DNA of 64,000 nucleotides, taken from NCBI GenBank assembly GCA_002794775.1, contig NBAY01000019.1:1-64000 (forward strand). Direction: 5' to 3'. This document shows positions 46,623-57,529 of this stretch, in pieces. Every line of letters starts with the position of its first letter. The stretch's first letter is position 1. The notes beneath the pieces were generated by a model that did not search any database, had not been told where the DNA came from, and saw nothing but the letters and a program-made list of their open reading frames with translations. A program made the position numbers and the translations under genes. Source of the DNA: Porodaedalea pini. Lineage: Eukaryota; Basidiomycota; Agaricomycetes; Hymenochaetales; Hymenochaetaceae.

Positions 46623-49600
46623 CAAGGTTGGGCGTCCCGACCAACCATGATCGCGGTCGTCGGGCTCGGTGTCGACGAAGAGCGGACGGAGTCGTTGACG
46701 AGGGATGTCGAGTTTCCGAGGTGCACCGGGATGTTTGAGGTAGAATTCAGCGATCGCCTCCTTCGCGTTCTCGCCGAAGTCCGTCTCAGGCTGCCAAGTA
46801 GGTTCATTGTAGCCGACCCACTTGACAAGGTACTGTAGTTTCCCTCGGTGCAGACGTGAGTCTAAGACCTCCTCGAGTTCGTATTCCTCCTCGTTGTCGA
46901 CGATGTCTGGCGGCGGCGGCGGCGGTTGCTTCTGGCTTTCAAAGGACGGTTCGACGGCGGGTTTCAACAGGGCTTCGTTGAAGACAGGGTGGACCTTTTT
47001 CCATCGCTTCGGGAGTTTGAGCTTGTACGCGCTCGCTCCTACCTTGTCGACGATGTCAAAGGGACCGTACCATTTGTCTGCGAGTTTCTTTGTCGGCGAG
47101 TCCGTACTGATGTTTCGCCCGTCAAGGAAGACTTTGTCTCCAGCCTTGTACTCCACCGAAGCTCCTGCTGTCCGGTCATGGTAGCGCTTCATGTCCTCTG
47201 CTGCCTTGACTAGATTGTCCTTAGCAACGCGATGAGTCTCCTTGATGTGCTTAGCGAATTCTTCCGCCGACATGTTGGCAGAGGAAGTTCGTACGGTGTC
47301 GAAGCTCATAGGGTGACGTCCGGTGTTTGCGTAGAAGGGTGACATCCTTGTCGCTGAATGTTCGCGGTTGTTGTAGGCGAACTCTGCAAGGGGGAGCCAG
47401 TCCTTCCAGTCCGATTGCCGATGATTGACGAAGAGCCGGAGGTACTGTTCGAGCTCTTGATTGACGCGTTCTGTCTGACCGTCCGTTTGTGGGTGGTATG
47501 CCGTTGACGGGTTGCCTTCGATGTGTAGGAGTTTGTATAGTTCCTTCATCATCGACGCATCGAACTGTGTGCCTCGGTCGTGGATGATCTTCTTCGGTAG
47601 GCCATGGAGGCGGAAGACGTGGTCTCGGTATAACTGAGCCATGCCTTCCGCTGACAGTTTCGTCGTCGTCGGGATGGCATGCATCTGTTTCGAGAATCTG
47701 TCCACGAAGACGCAGATTGCATTGTGTCCCTTAGAGTCCGGGAGTTCTCCGATTAGGTCGACCGTGACGATCTCCCAGGGACCTTCAGGGATCGCGTTAG
47801 GATGAAGCGGTCTCGATCTCGACGTTCTTAAGGCTTTCGTCCGTTGGCAACGGTTGCATCCTCGGACGTATGTTCGGACATCGGAGAACATTGACGCCCA
47901 CCAGAAGTCTCGACGTACCAGTTCGACCGTCTTCGACGATCCAGGATGTCCTGCCAGGGTCGAGTCGTGGTACTCCTGCAATACCGCTTCCTTCATCGTC
48001 GACGGCACGTACACCTTGCCTTTCATCCGCCACAACCCGTCGACCTTCACCATATTCGTCGGCCTCTCCGACTCGTCTTGCGCTCTCTGCGCCTCACCCA
48101 CTCGTTCCAACATTTCATCACGCGACGTCCTTACCACCCCACGGTTCAGCCATTTCTCCTTGATGAACACAACGCCGTCATTGTCATCCTTGCCCTGATC
48201 ATAGCCCGCCTTGCGTGACAGTAAGTCGGCCTTGCCCATTGTCTTCCCCGACTTGTGTTCGAGGTGGAAGTCGAATTCCTCGAGTTCGGTTCGCCAGCGA
48301 GCTTGACGATAGCTCAGCTTCTGCGCTGACCTGAAGTAGGTGAGGTTGGCGTGGTCGGACCAGATTTCAATTTTGTGGCGAGCGCCAAGGAGGTATTGCC
48401 GCCACTCCTTGAGCGCCGAAACGATCGCGAGCATCTCCTTGTCGTAGATCTCGTAGTTTCGTTCCGCCGGTTCAAGTGCCTCTGACCTGTAGGCGATCAC
48501 CCTCCACTTCCCCTCCTGCTTCTGCAACAACACACCACCGAGCGCAAAGTTCGACGAGTCCGCTTCTACGCGGAAAGGGCCCTCGTCATTGGCGATGGCT
48601 AGGACTGGAGGTGAGCAGAGACGTTGTCTCAGCTCCTCGAACGCTTCCTGCTGTTCGGTCTCCCATACCCAGTCCTTCTTGCCCGTTAACGACGTCAACG
48701 GTCGGACCACCTTGCTGTAGTCCTTAATAAACCGTCTCAGCCAGTTTCCCATGCCGAGGAACTGTTGCAGCTCCTTGAGGTTCCGTGGGACTGGCCAGTT
48801 CGCAATCGCCTCCGTCTTTGCCGGGTCAGCCCTGATCTCTCCATTGCCGATGATGTGGCCGAGGTATTTGACGACCTTGGCGTCAAACTCGCACTTCTCT
48901 GGCTTCAGGTACAGGCCATTCTCTCGGAGGATTTGGAGTACGCGCCTCGACGTGTCGATATGCTCTTCAATGGTTTCCGAGAGGATCAGGATGTCGTCGA
49001 GGTATACGATGATTAAGTTCGCGTAGATTAGGTCCTTAAAGATGTGGTTGACAAAGGCCTGGAACGTGGCCGGCGCGTTGCAAAGGCCAAAAAACATGAC
49101 CGTCGGTTCGAAGAGGCCCATGTTCGTGCGAAACGCTGCCTTCCATTCGTCACCCTCGCGGATCCGGATATTGTAGTACCCCCAGCGAAGGTCAAGCTTA
49201 GTGATGTATTTCGCTTTCTTGACCTTGTCGATGAGTTCGTCAATGAGAGGGAGGGGATACTTGTTCTTGATCGTACCGTCATTGAGCTTACGGTAATCCT
49301 GGATGGGGCGTAGCGATTTGTCAGCCTTCTTAATGAAGAAGAAGGGCGACGCCATGGGCGATATCGACCGTCGAATGCGACCCGACTTCAGGTTTTCATC
49401 AAGGAAGTCCTTGAGTGACTGCTGCTCAGTCGGCGTGAGCGGGTAGATCTTACAGTCGCTCGGTTTGAAGTCGGGCTTCAAGTCGATGACATGGTCCCAG
49501 GGTCGGTGTTCCGGCAGCTTCTCGAAACCTTTTTCGCTGAAAACATCGGCGTAGTCGTTGAGGTATGCGGGCCAGGACGTCTTGTCCATTCGCATCTCAC

Positions 49601-50261
49601 TCACCCTCCTCATCTGCTCCACCACCTTCTTCACCTCGCCTAGGTCCTCCACCGGCTCCCTCTCGATCGCACATTCTTCTGGACAGCGGGTGAATTCGAT
49701 CAAGCCCGTTTTCCAGTCGACCTCCGGATTGTGACGTCGAAGCCAGTCGTACCCCAGGAAGATGTTCGACGACGCTAGGGACGTTACCGCGAGGACGATC
49801 TTCTCCCGATGACGGCCGATCATGAGTTCGACGTCAACGTACTCCTCGATCAATCCGGCCTCATTGTGCGTGCCATCGGCGTTCAGCACCGCGAGGGGTC
49901 GAATGTAGCGTTTCGTTTCCAACCCGTACCTCTCGACGAACCTGACGTCGATGCAGGATCCCGTGCATCCCGAATCCACAAGGGCATGCGCATCTACCTC
50001 TCTCGCCTCACCAGCTATTTCATGCTCGACTGTCAGGAGAAGGTCCAGCTGGCGTCCGCCAGTTCCTCTCATGAACAGTTGTTCGTACTCTTCATTCTTG
50101 TTTACACCGGTGGAGACTTCGTAATCGGGAAAACCATTGACGTTGTTCGCATCTACGTATTGTACAAACGGTTGGTTATATTTTAGCGGATCCGGATTTG
50201 AAGTCTCTTGTTCTTCTCGGTCAGTCGCCCCGATGGCTACGCCTGACCACTCGCAAAACCC
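46611..50261 (-). CDS. pol: Pol polyprotein of the chromovirus, read by -1 frameshift from gag
   Basis: The frame is open from the GGGTTTT slip site; its first Met is at 50072, from which 1,153 residues are counted. Residue positions from that Met: aspartic protease DSG at 33-35; reverse transcriptase about 215-400 with the catalytic YLDD at 357-360; RNase H about 495-620 (ADSSNFALGG, EIYDKEMLAI); integrase zinc finger H702, H709, C739, C742; catalytic triad D772, D832, E868 (HDRGTQFD, QTDGQTERVN), spacing 35 between the last two. A chromodomain lies at about 1062-1118 (YLVKWVGYNEPTWQPE), which in chromoviruses targets integration to marked chromatin. The product works in the cytoplasmic particle and then in the nucleus. 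The stop at 46611-46613 abuts the 3' LTR. No break was seen. Confidence 0.95.
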   Translation of the reverse strand, partial: GFCEWSGVAIGATDREEQETSNPDPLKYNQPFVQYVDANNVNGFPDYEVSTGVNKNEEYEQLFMRGTGGRQLDLLLTVEHEIAGEAREVDAHALVDSGCTGSCIDVRFVERYGLETKRYIRPLAVLNADGTHNEAGLIEEYVDVELMIGRHREKIVLAVTSLASSNIFLGYDWLRRHNPEVDWKTGLIEFTRCPEECAIEREPVEDLGEVKKVVEQMRRVSEMRMDKTSWPAYLNDYADVFSEKGFEKLPEHRPWDHVIDLKPDFKPSDCKIYPLTPTEQQSLKDFLDENLKSGRIRRSISPMASPFFFIKKADKSLRPIQDYRKLNDGTIKNKYPLPLIDELIDKVKKAKYITKLDLRWGYYNIRIREGDEWKAAFRTNMGLFEPTVMFFGLCNAPATFQAFVNHIFKDLIYANLIIVYLDDILILSETIEEHIDTSRRVLQILRENGLYLKPEKCEFDAKVVKYLGHIIGNGEIRADPAKTEAIANWPVPRNLKELQQFLGMGNWLRRFIKDYSKVVRPLTSLTGKKDWVWETEQQEAFEELRQRLCSPPVLAIANDEGPFRVEADSSNFALGGVLLQKQEGKWRVIAYRSEALEPAERNYEIYDKEMLAIVSALKEWRQYLLGARHKIEIWSDHANLTYFRSAQKLSYRQARWRTELEEFDFHLEHKSGKTMGKADLLSRKAGYDQGKDDNDGVVFIKEKWLNRGVVRTSRDEMLERVGEAQRAQDESERPTNMVKVDGLWRMKGKVYVPSTMKEAVLQEYHDSTLAGHPGSSKTVELVRRDFWWASMFSDVRTYVRGCNRCQRTKALRTSRSRPLHPNAIPEGPWEIVTVDLIGELPDSKGHNAICVFVDRFSKQMHAIPTTTKLSAEGMAQLYRDHVFRLHGLPKKIIHDRGTQFDASMMKELYKLLHIEGNPSTAYHPQTDGQTERVNQELEQYLRLFVNHRQSDWKDWLPLAEFAYNNREHSATRMSPFYANTGRHPMSFDTVRTSSANMSAEEFAKHIKETHRVAKDNLVKAAEDMKRYHDRTAGASVEYKAGDKVFLDGRNISTDSPTKKLADKWYGPFDIVDKVGASAYKLKLPKRWKKVHPVFNEALLKPAVEPSFESQKQPPPPPPDIVDNEEEYELEEVLDSRLHRGKLQYLVKWVGYNEPTWQPETDFGENAKEAIAEFYLKHPGAPRKLDIPRQRLRPLFVDTEPDDRDHGWSGRPTLKGG
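50224..50261 (-). promoter_or_regulatory. -1 ribosomal frameshift signal between gag and pol
   Basis: On the minus strand gag reads CAG GGT TTT, giving the slippery heptamer G GGT TTT (50255-50261). A 6-nt spacer GCGAGT follows, then GGTCAG and, 18 nt later, CTGACC, a perfect 6-bp stem. Slipping back one base enters the pol frame (GGG TTT TGC GAG), which stays open. The gag stop TAG lies in the loop. Confidence 0.8.
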
Positions 50262-51319
50262 TGCGAGTCGACGACCTCTTCGTCATTCCCTTCTTCCTCC
50301 ACATAGTCCTCCACCGTCGACCTCCGAGTGTCTACGACTTCCTTGAAGGCCGATTCCTTCATCGCGCCGAGCTCGTCCGCGAGGATGCGACGTTCGCCTG
50401 GTGCCATTAGCTCCAGCATGCGCTGGATGATTGGCTTCCCCTGCGGGCACTTGTCCTTGAAATGGCCCAGCCCGCCGCAGATCCAGCACGCGCGTCGTCG
50501 TTGCGCCTCGTTCATTGAGACGTCCATCGGTTGACCAGCGCCTCCAAAGGTGACGCCGGTCGCGTCGCGTCTGTCGACGTGAGGGGCCGCTACCTGACGG
50601 CGAGCCGGGGGTCCTTGTTGTTGCGGCGGGCGAGGCTGAGGTATAAACGGGCGGCCTCGTTGGATCGCGCGGATCTGTTGTTCGCCGCGATCGATCTCGA
50701 TAGCCTTGTTCTTCCAGTCCTCGTACTTCGTCGGGACCGGCGTTGATCTCAGGACTCCACGCACTACTTCGATGTTCATTGCGCGTTTGAGACGATCACA
50801 GATGATGCTGTCGTCCTTCAGTTCCGCACGCTTGATGATGACGTCGAGCTGTTGGAAGAACTTGTCTGCAGTGAGGTCCTTCTGAACCTTCTCCCGGAAT
50901 TCCTTCAGCGCCGCCTCCTTGCGATTCGGGTCGTCGAACGAGGCGTCGAGTCGCTCCTGGAATCTCTCCCAGCTGTCGGTGAAGGTGACGATTCCCGACG
51001 TTGTCGACTCCTCGATGTAGTTCTGTGCCCACGTCGCCGCATTACCACCCTTCAGGTAGGAGAGAGCTACATAAATCTTACTCTCCGACGTAGGGTATTG
51101 GTTCGGATTCGCGGATACAAAAAGAAGGACTTCACGTCTGAAGTCGAGGTAGTCATCGCCACCAGTGAATTCTCGTGGCCGGGCGACATCTATGTTGGGG
51201 GTCGGGGGGTTAGCGGCCGCGACCGGTGCTGGGGCGTTGTTCACCTGATGGGCGAAGGCATTCGCAACGATGGCCGCGATCTGCGCCATTTGCTGTTGGC
51301 TGAAACCTTCTGCTGACAT
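50237..51319 (-). CDS. gag: Gag of the chromovirus
   Basis: 360 residues from the first Met: a capsid-like region (RPREFTGGDDYLDFRREVLL, DSWERFQERLDASFDDPNRK) and a CCHC zinc knuckle CWICGGLGHFKDKC at residues 278-291, which binds genomic RNA. The frame is open without a Met back to 51679, with gag-like proline-rich sequence (PPTPPEPSTPAPEPA) and WWSEIRRSWY, so the real N-terminus may lie upstream, reached by splicing or frameshift. A second Met-less frame covers about 51628-51910. Gag ends at 50237, 16 nt past a slippery site that leads into pol. Confidence 0.9.
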   Translation of the reverse strand: MSAEGFSQQQMAQIAAIVANAFAHQVNNAPAPVAAANPPTPNIDVARPREFTGGDDYLDFRREVLLFVSANPNQYPTSESKIYVALSYLKGGNAATWAQNYIEESTTSGIVTFTDSWERFQERLDASFDDPNRKEAALKEFREKVQKDLTADKFFQQLDVIIKRAELKDDSIICDRLKRAMNIEVVRGVLRSTPVPTKYEDWKNKAIEIDRGEQQIRAIQRGRPFIPQPRPPQQQGPPARRQVAAPHVDRRDATGVTFGGAGQPMDVSMNEAQRRRACWICGGLGHFKDKCPQGKPIIQRMLELMAPGERRILADELGAMKESAFKEVVDTRRSTVEDYVEEEGNDEEVVDSQGFASGQA

Positions 51320-52029
51320 CGCGGGTTCGGGTGCGGGTGTCGAAGGTTCTGGAGGGGTTGGCGGTGAGGGGTCTCTGTTGGTTTCGCGGTAAGGACCTGG
51401 GGTCGGTGGTAGGTTGACCGTAGACGTTGACGGTGCAGGTGACGACGGAGCGGCTGGGGGCCACCTTGCTCTCCTCCCTCGTTCGTCTGATGAATACCAG
51501 CTGCGCCGGATTTCACTCCACCAGATGTCGTGAGTGACGCCGCTATTATTGGTCGCGACGTAGCCTGGTCGGTCTGGATCCCAACGGGCTGAAGCAGGAA
51601 GGGCCCGTTGCTGTTCGTCGGTGAGATCTATCTTGACGTTGGCGGAGGGACAGGGATCGGTTGCGCGTTCGATCCGGGGTTACGCCAACGTTGAGTGGGT
51701 TCGTCAGCGAAGTTGATGACGAGGCGGTAGGATCCGAGTGAGATTACAAACGAGATTGTCGTCAAAGTTTGGACTCGTCTTGTTACCCACGTCCACGTTA
51801 GGTGCGTGCTCCACCAGAGGCTAATTCGTAGAGCCAGGGTCGGGAAATGTCGGTTGATATATTTACGTAATACACGAACGTCCGAAAACGTCCGGGCAGG
51901 GTTGAGGGTTGTCGTTTAGGGGGTTTACACGTCAAGTCCGTCGAGGGGAGCGCTCCTCTAGACCGAGTGAAGGCGAGTCGACAGCGACGACTTACGCTGG
52001 GGATGAGCCTGGGTGAGGTTCTGCTTTTA
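51320..52029 (-). other. Leader between 5' LTR and gag Met
   Basis: About 700 bp in which the gag frame is open up to 51679 and an overlapping frame (RRVQTLTTISFVISLGSYRL, FADEPTQRWRNPGSNAQ) is open further upstream. Neither has a Met. It could encode an N-terminal extension through splicing or recoding, or be leader RNA. Confidence 0.5.
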
Positions 52030-52443
52030 TGTTAGGCGGGAGTCCGGGAGATGACTCGGACTGGGCAGGCCTCGGCTGACTGTCGTCTGGGACGTGCTAT
52101 ACTCGAGCGGGGACTCGGGACACGTTATACTCAGGCTAGGTCGTCGCGGAGGTAAGAGGATTAATGCAAGTCTAAACTAATACAAGGGGGACGAGTCTCA
52201 CCTAGGTCGTCGCGGAGGTAAGAGGAAAAGCAGAACAAGGAGTTCATGCGATTCCTGAGACCTTATATAGCGACGACCGTGAGACTATATTACCTAACAT
52301 TACATAACGAGTGGGAATGGAACGAATGAAGGTAGTGTGGGAATGATTGTGTAAGATGGGTAAATATAATGAAAAGGACGAATATAATAAAGGAAATGGT
52401 AAAAGGGAAAATAAAGGAAAAGGTGAAAGTTCAGGTTCTAACA
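52030..52443 (-). repeat. 5' LTR of the Gypsy element
   Basis: 414 bp; one substitution from the 3' LTR. Minus strand contains CTATATAAGG (52261-52270), a good TATA box for the element's own transcript. Confidence 0.96.
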
Positions 52444-52680
52444 CGTGCCCAACTATCTGGGAGTGCCCAGTTGGGCACACCCAATTATCTGGGGGTGCCC
52501 AACTATCTGGGAGTGCCCAGTTGGGCACACCCAATTATCTGGGGGTGCCCAACTGGGTGCGCCCAACTATCTGGGGGTGCCCAACTAGGTGCACCCAATT
52601 ATCTAGGGGTGCCCAGTTAGGTACATCCAATTATCTGGAGGTGTCCAGTTAGGTACACCCAAATGTCTGAGAGTACCTAG
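52444..52680. repeat. ~32-bp tandem repeat array, left arm, inner part
   Basis: Continuation of the array beyond the retrotransposon, starting with the second copy of the CGTGC target. Left-arm copies together span about 640 bp, against about 420 bp in the right arm. The innermost units are degenerate (GTACATCCAATTATCTGGAGG). Confidence 0.88.
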
Positions 52681-54285
52681 CTATATAAGGTCTTTTTTGA
52701 TTCCTGCCTTAGAATCATTTTTTAAAATGCAAAAAATCATTATGTCATGAAAATTAAATAAGTCTAGAATGGAAGCCTTAATAATTCTATAGATAATTTC
52801 TCAAGCATTTTGTTCTAGACTCTGCATCTTGGCAGCTTTGCTCTGAAGACAAATCAATACACTACAATCATTGACCCGACACCAGAGCTTCCACAAGATT
52901 AAGGACAAGAAAGCATAAAACTTCATTTTGAAGAGATTACCACCCTGCTCCTCAATAGTGCTCTGTATCTTCTCAATTGCATGCTCAAGACACTCAATTG
53001 CTGCATACCGCAAACTCAAAATAAGTATAGAGTGAGACAATTACAACAAACACAGTGCACATTGTCAGTAGCATTTGTACCCAGCACACAGAGAGGCAGT
53101 GAAATGAGCTTTGCCTTGATAGGTACCACCTCAGTGCTCACCACCTCACCTGTCTGATAATATCAATGCCCATGTCCATATAGCACATTAACTCAATGTC
53201 TGCATGCAGCTTGATTGGCTACAGTAGTTGGCCACCACATGATCATCACCATCAGCTGTGCGAATGTTGCCAGTAACAGCAAGTTCAACAGCATTGTGAA
53301 GACCTTCTCCAGCTCCATCAGTATGAGCTTGAATGCATCATACAGATGGCCATATGTCTTGCCTAGCAGCCACCATCACTATTTCCTTCTTGTCCTCACC
53401 TGTTGCCTCCAGTTTTGCAGGTGTGGTGCTGGACTGGCCCTCAGAGATCTCTAATGACAAAAGTTTGGATGCAACATGTCATAATATGGATGCAACCATC
53501 TTCTCTTCACATTTTGTAATGTCCTCCAGTGATACACAACACTTACTCAGATCAAAGTATCCTTCAAGGATAACAAATGAATGACTGAGACTGATACAAC
53601 AGATACAACAAGAGACAGACCCTTCCTCTTGTCCACATGCAGGATGACAATGATCTCTTTCCTTCCAACACAGATCAGCCTTTGAATTGAACAAGTTCAC
53701 CTGCAAGAAAGCTCTGAGAGTAGAATCATCCCCTTGATGTTGTCACATTCAACCTGTATATATCATGAATGACAGTCAGTATTAAGTCGCATCGGCCTCT
53801 GACCCGACACTCAAGCCCAAGTTGGACAAATAGTTCAAATCTGTACTCCATGCAGGACCCCACACACCATTAGTACTGTTATTGAAGTTATAGCTATAAT
53901 GATAGCTACATGACACCACACACAGTATCTCAAGCATTGGTTCACCAAGTGAGAGTGGCAAGTACAAAAAGCACACTGTCAGCTCTTCAAGTGGGACAGG
54001 CATCGGGTCAGACGACAATGGTGTCTGACGGAAAGCGGAAAAAGCAATGTTCGTTGTGCACTGAGTGCCGCGTGCTGGTGAGCTGCAATGATCGTGAGAG
54101 GGCGGCACACTCCGCACGGCTGCGCCATCTGGCAGCGTAGCAGCACACCTGAGCTCTGTTCGCGAACCCTGCCTTTGTCTGCGTACGGCCAAATTCCGGA
54201 CTATTTGCATCGGACAAGGGTGGACTCGGGAAGTGCATCGCGTCGCGTGCTGCAGATTGTTGGCAGTGAACCAAATGCGATTGTT
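52681..54285 (-). other. Degenerate AT-rich segment of the left arm
   Basis: Mirror of 60469-62073. On the minus strand, coding-like pieces such as VNLFNSKADLCWKERDHCHP and CLEHAIEKIQSTIEEQGGNL occur, separated by stops. It may be a decayed gene of unknown family. It also includes a diverged tandem copy of the cyclin 3' part (about 53954-54284). Confidence 0.4.
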
Positions 54286-54703
54286 GATTCACCAAGTGAG
54301 AGCGGCGAGTACGACAGGCAGAATGTCAGTTTTTTGAGCGGAACGGGCATCGGTCAGACAACAATGGTGTCTGTGATGCAAGCGCGGAAGAAAGGAATGT
54401 TTGCTGTGCACTGAGCGCCGCAATGACCGCGAGAGGTGGACCAACAAACGAGAACGGCAACGATCCTGGGGATCAATAGTGGGGCAGCACGCTCCGCACG
54501 GCCGCATCACCTGGCAGCGTCGCAGCATGTCTGAGGTACTCCGTTTGCCATCCCTGCCTTTGTCTGCGTGCGGCCAGACTTCAGACTTGCGCCTGCATCT
54601 GGCAAGGGTGGACTCGGGAAGTGCCCCGCGTTTGTGCACTGCAGAAACCGGAGACGATCCAAATGCATTCGTACCCTCGCTTTTCGTGCATTGCATGTTG
54701 CGT

Positions 54704-55891
54704 GACTTCTCTTCCTGCGGCAGCGTAGTGCTCTTGCTGACCCAGAGACACCACCCTAGGGCATCGCCCAATGCGCGTTAGCAGCGTTCAACCACGCGTG
54801 ATGGGACCGGAGAGCTTTGCCCATGCTCGATTCAAATAGCATCGATCCTGTAAGAATCTTGATACCACAACGAGTGCGGCGACGAAAGTGCGCCGCGGGC
54901 GAAGAAGCGGCGATGACAGAGGTGACAGCGGTGTGAACGGTTTTCCAAGGATCTTACGACGCTTGTCGTTAGACTGCCCTTGAGTCTGCATCTGCTGAGT
55001 TAATGGAAGCGAAGTGTCCATATGGTAGACTGTCGGCACGCGCGATGTGTCGGAGGGGTCCATTGACGTCAGCTCTGTCGGAAGACCGCAGGGGTTGGAC
55101 GTGTCCGAAGAGGTATTTGCCTTTGACGAGAGAGACGCCTCGCCTTCCCTCTTATCCAACTCCGGCTCGCCCCTCACTCCCGTGCTGATCTTCTCCTTCT
55201 CCGCGAGCCCCGTCACCTTCCCCCGCACCACCCCGATGTAGCAGAGCGCCAACTGCAGGACGCTACGTCTCGTGCGTGAACGGCGAGGCAAGTGCGATGC
55301 AGTGCGTATGCGACGAAGTGCGCAAGCGCATTCGGTATCACTGGTGCCCCTCCTGATCCTGCCGTTGCGGTAGCGGGGGAACGCGAGACGACTGCGGTCG
55401 AGGACGATGTGGAAGAGGTGGAGGACGACGGAGGAAGGATCTCGGGGCAGTCGAAGGTATGGCTGACGAAGCGCGCGCAGAGCTTGCTGATGTCTTCGTG
55501 CCCGTAGTAAGTGTCGACTGCCGGTGGGGGTGCTGCCGGCGCGGGGTGGTGCGAGTGGTGTGCGCGCGGGACTGCCGATGACTGTTTTTTTGTCGAGCGT
55601 TTTCGGCGCGGTCGGAGGGAAAAAAAAGTGATAGAGAAAAAGACACCGATCAACAGCCGCTCATCACTCAAGTATCAGAGATCGGGGGGAAAGAGGGGGG
55701 ATGCTTACAGAACTCGAGGTAGACGCTGCGGCAGCGGCGGACGCAGAAGACGATTTCGCAGGTGGAGGCGGGGCGTACGTCGCGCGGTGCACGCGCCGGA
55801 AGGGCGAGTGGTTCGAGCTGGCACTCGACGGTGATATCGAATGCGGATGCGGATGGGGGTGGGGATGGCGCGGGGCGTGGACGGTGGCCAT
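54704..55891 (-). pseudogene. Captured PCL-type cyclin relic, left arm
   Basis: Mirror copy of the fragment at 58863-60050, identical in translation. See the right-arm entry for the motifs. Orientation is outward from the palindrome centre. Confidence 0.78.
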
Positions 55892-56153
55892 ATTCGCTGC
55901 AGCGGGCTCTCTGGCTCTGGACGTTGACGAGCGTCTGTGAGCGTCGAAGGACAGGTGGAGTTGATGCGTGAGAAGAGGTCGCTGCGAATGTTTTGATCGG
56001 AACGAGATCCTTCTCGGACACAACGGTTGCGTCGCGTTCGCCGGACCGCTCAATGAGAAGGGCGGATGGGAAAACGGCTGACGTCGATGTTGAAGCGTGT
56101 GGATCGTCAAGGGGGGCAGGAGGAAGAGGCGAGGAACACGTGCTGCGTGAACA

Positions 56154-56418
56154 GGGCGAGGGAAGTTGAACCACACCAGTGCGGCAGAGACGGAGGGAAG
56201 AGTGACCAGCAGAAAGGAGCACCCTGCTTCATCGGGAAGCCCTGCTTGTCGTTTCCGCCAGAGACGCGGAAGACGTAGCCCTTGAACTCATCACCGAGCA
56301 AGTCGCTGGGGACACCTGGGACATCTTCTTGCCGTGGAAAATGCGGTAACGACGCTCATCGTCGATGTTGATCGTCTTTTGCTGGCCCATCGCCAGGTCA
56401 GCGATGTCGACACTTCAT
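56154..56418 (-). pseudogene. Captured ribosomal protein eS6 (RPS6) fragment, left arm
   Basis: Mirror copy of 58336-58600, identical. Contains [14 protein letters not shown] and [11 protein letters not shown] on the minus strand. It follows a leader-like sequence (56419-56693) with a consensus donor after CACACTCAAG. Confidence 0.85.
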
Positions 56419-56419
56419 G

Positions 56420-57224
56420 GCCGGTGGTGTCTTGAGGAGCTCGTCGTGTTCTGTCCCTTCAGGCAAGCAAAAAAAATGATGAAAAGTAATTATTAGTATA
56501 TTCAAATAGTTTTTATGATTATTATTTTTTGCTTACCTTGAGTGTGTGGCTGGTGGGACAGCCGTGCTCGTCGTCGATGGTGAAGACGAAACGACACGAA
56601 CAACGACGACGCGTTGGTTGTGTTGCCTGATTTGGCTGATCGCCGCGTCTCAAACAAGCAATCAAAGCATTCCGATTCTTTCGGAAATCTCAAAAGTCTC
56701 AGCTGTTGGCCTCAGACAAATTCTACGGACGCGTTTAAAAATACAAAAAAATATGGAATAGTTTTATTATGTATGTATCTATAGCATAGCTAAGAATTAC
56801 GCGTCCAACGCGTTTTTTTATGGAGTCATAAATACAACAGTAATCTTGACATGCAGCACCAGGCCTCCAGAAGCATACACAAAAGTACAATATACCCTGA
56901 AAGGCCTGACACATATTCTATCATGAAGTAAGTGATACATTGTGTATGTATGCAAGGTTTCAAGCCAATCAGACAAGAACTGACTTCATGATAGAGAAGG
57001 AGGTGGTTTCATGAGATCTTCTGAATCTGAGTGTTTTGTATATCCTGTTCCCAGTTTTTACTTTGAGGGCATATAAAATATTGAGCATATTTAGGGATAT
57101 CGTTTTTATGTCTCTGTAAATTTACAGGTATCCAGCCTCAGTGGTTGGAGCTGGGGGAATTGCAAAACATCGAAAATCTTGGGTTTAAGAGGTTCAGAGA
57201 AAGCATATATTCATGTTGTTGCTT
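56420..57224. other. Centre-proximal part of the left arm
   Basis: Includes the presumed eS6 leader and first intron near 56420-56700, then AT-rich DNA with ACGCGTCCAACGCG near 56799 and no supported gene. Mirrored at 57530-58334. Confidence 0.5.
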
Positions 57225-57529
57225 GGTTCAAAGTATGAGAAGCTCAACAAATTTAGTTATTTGTATTTAAGTATGGTCCAAGAAAGATATCCAACCCTTA
57301 GTTTTGTGGGTGAGGGAAAAGTTGGGAATGGGGAGTGAAATGAGAGGTGGTGCAGTTCATGTTTTGTGAAACTCGACGCAAATCCAAGAAACACAGAGCA
57401 GTTTTGCATGTATTTCCTCTCCCCCTTCAGAACTTTCCTCTAACTCCGAGATCTAGCACCTGATTACATTTATTGTAGTCATATAAAGTACTAATATCTA
57501 TTTTATAGAGCTTCCTGAAGTTTGGAATA
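57225..57529. other. Unique spacer at the centre of the giant palindrome
   Basis: The arms stop pairing at 57224/57530 and the 305 bp between have no inverted partner. AT-rich, no coding potential. Its presence makes the structure a spaced inverted duplication. Confidence 0.85.

Larger units (their letters stand above)
46197..52443 (-). mobile_element. Full-length Ty3/Gypsy chromovirus LTR retrotransposon, 6,247 bp
   Basis: Minus-strand element with 414-bp LTRs (3' LTR 46197-46610, 5' LTR 52030-52443) that differ at a single base, TGTTAG...CTAACA ends and a 5-bp target duplication CGTGC (46192-46196 and 52444-52448). Gag, then protease, reverse transcriptase, RNase H, integrase and chromodomain are all open, so it could be active. 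It lies inside the repeat array of the left palindrome arm only. Next to the 5' LTR no TGG-type primer binding site is seen (the sequence starts TAAAAGCAGAACC), so priming may be unconventional. Confidence 0.97.
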
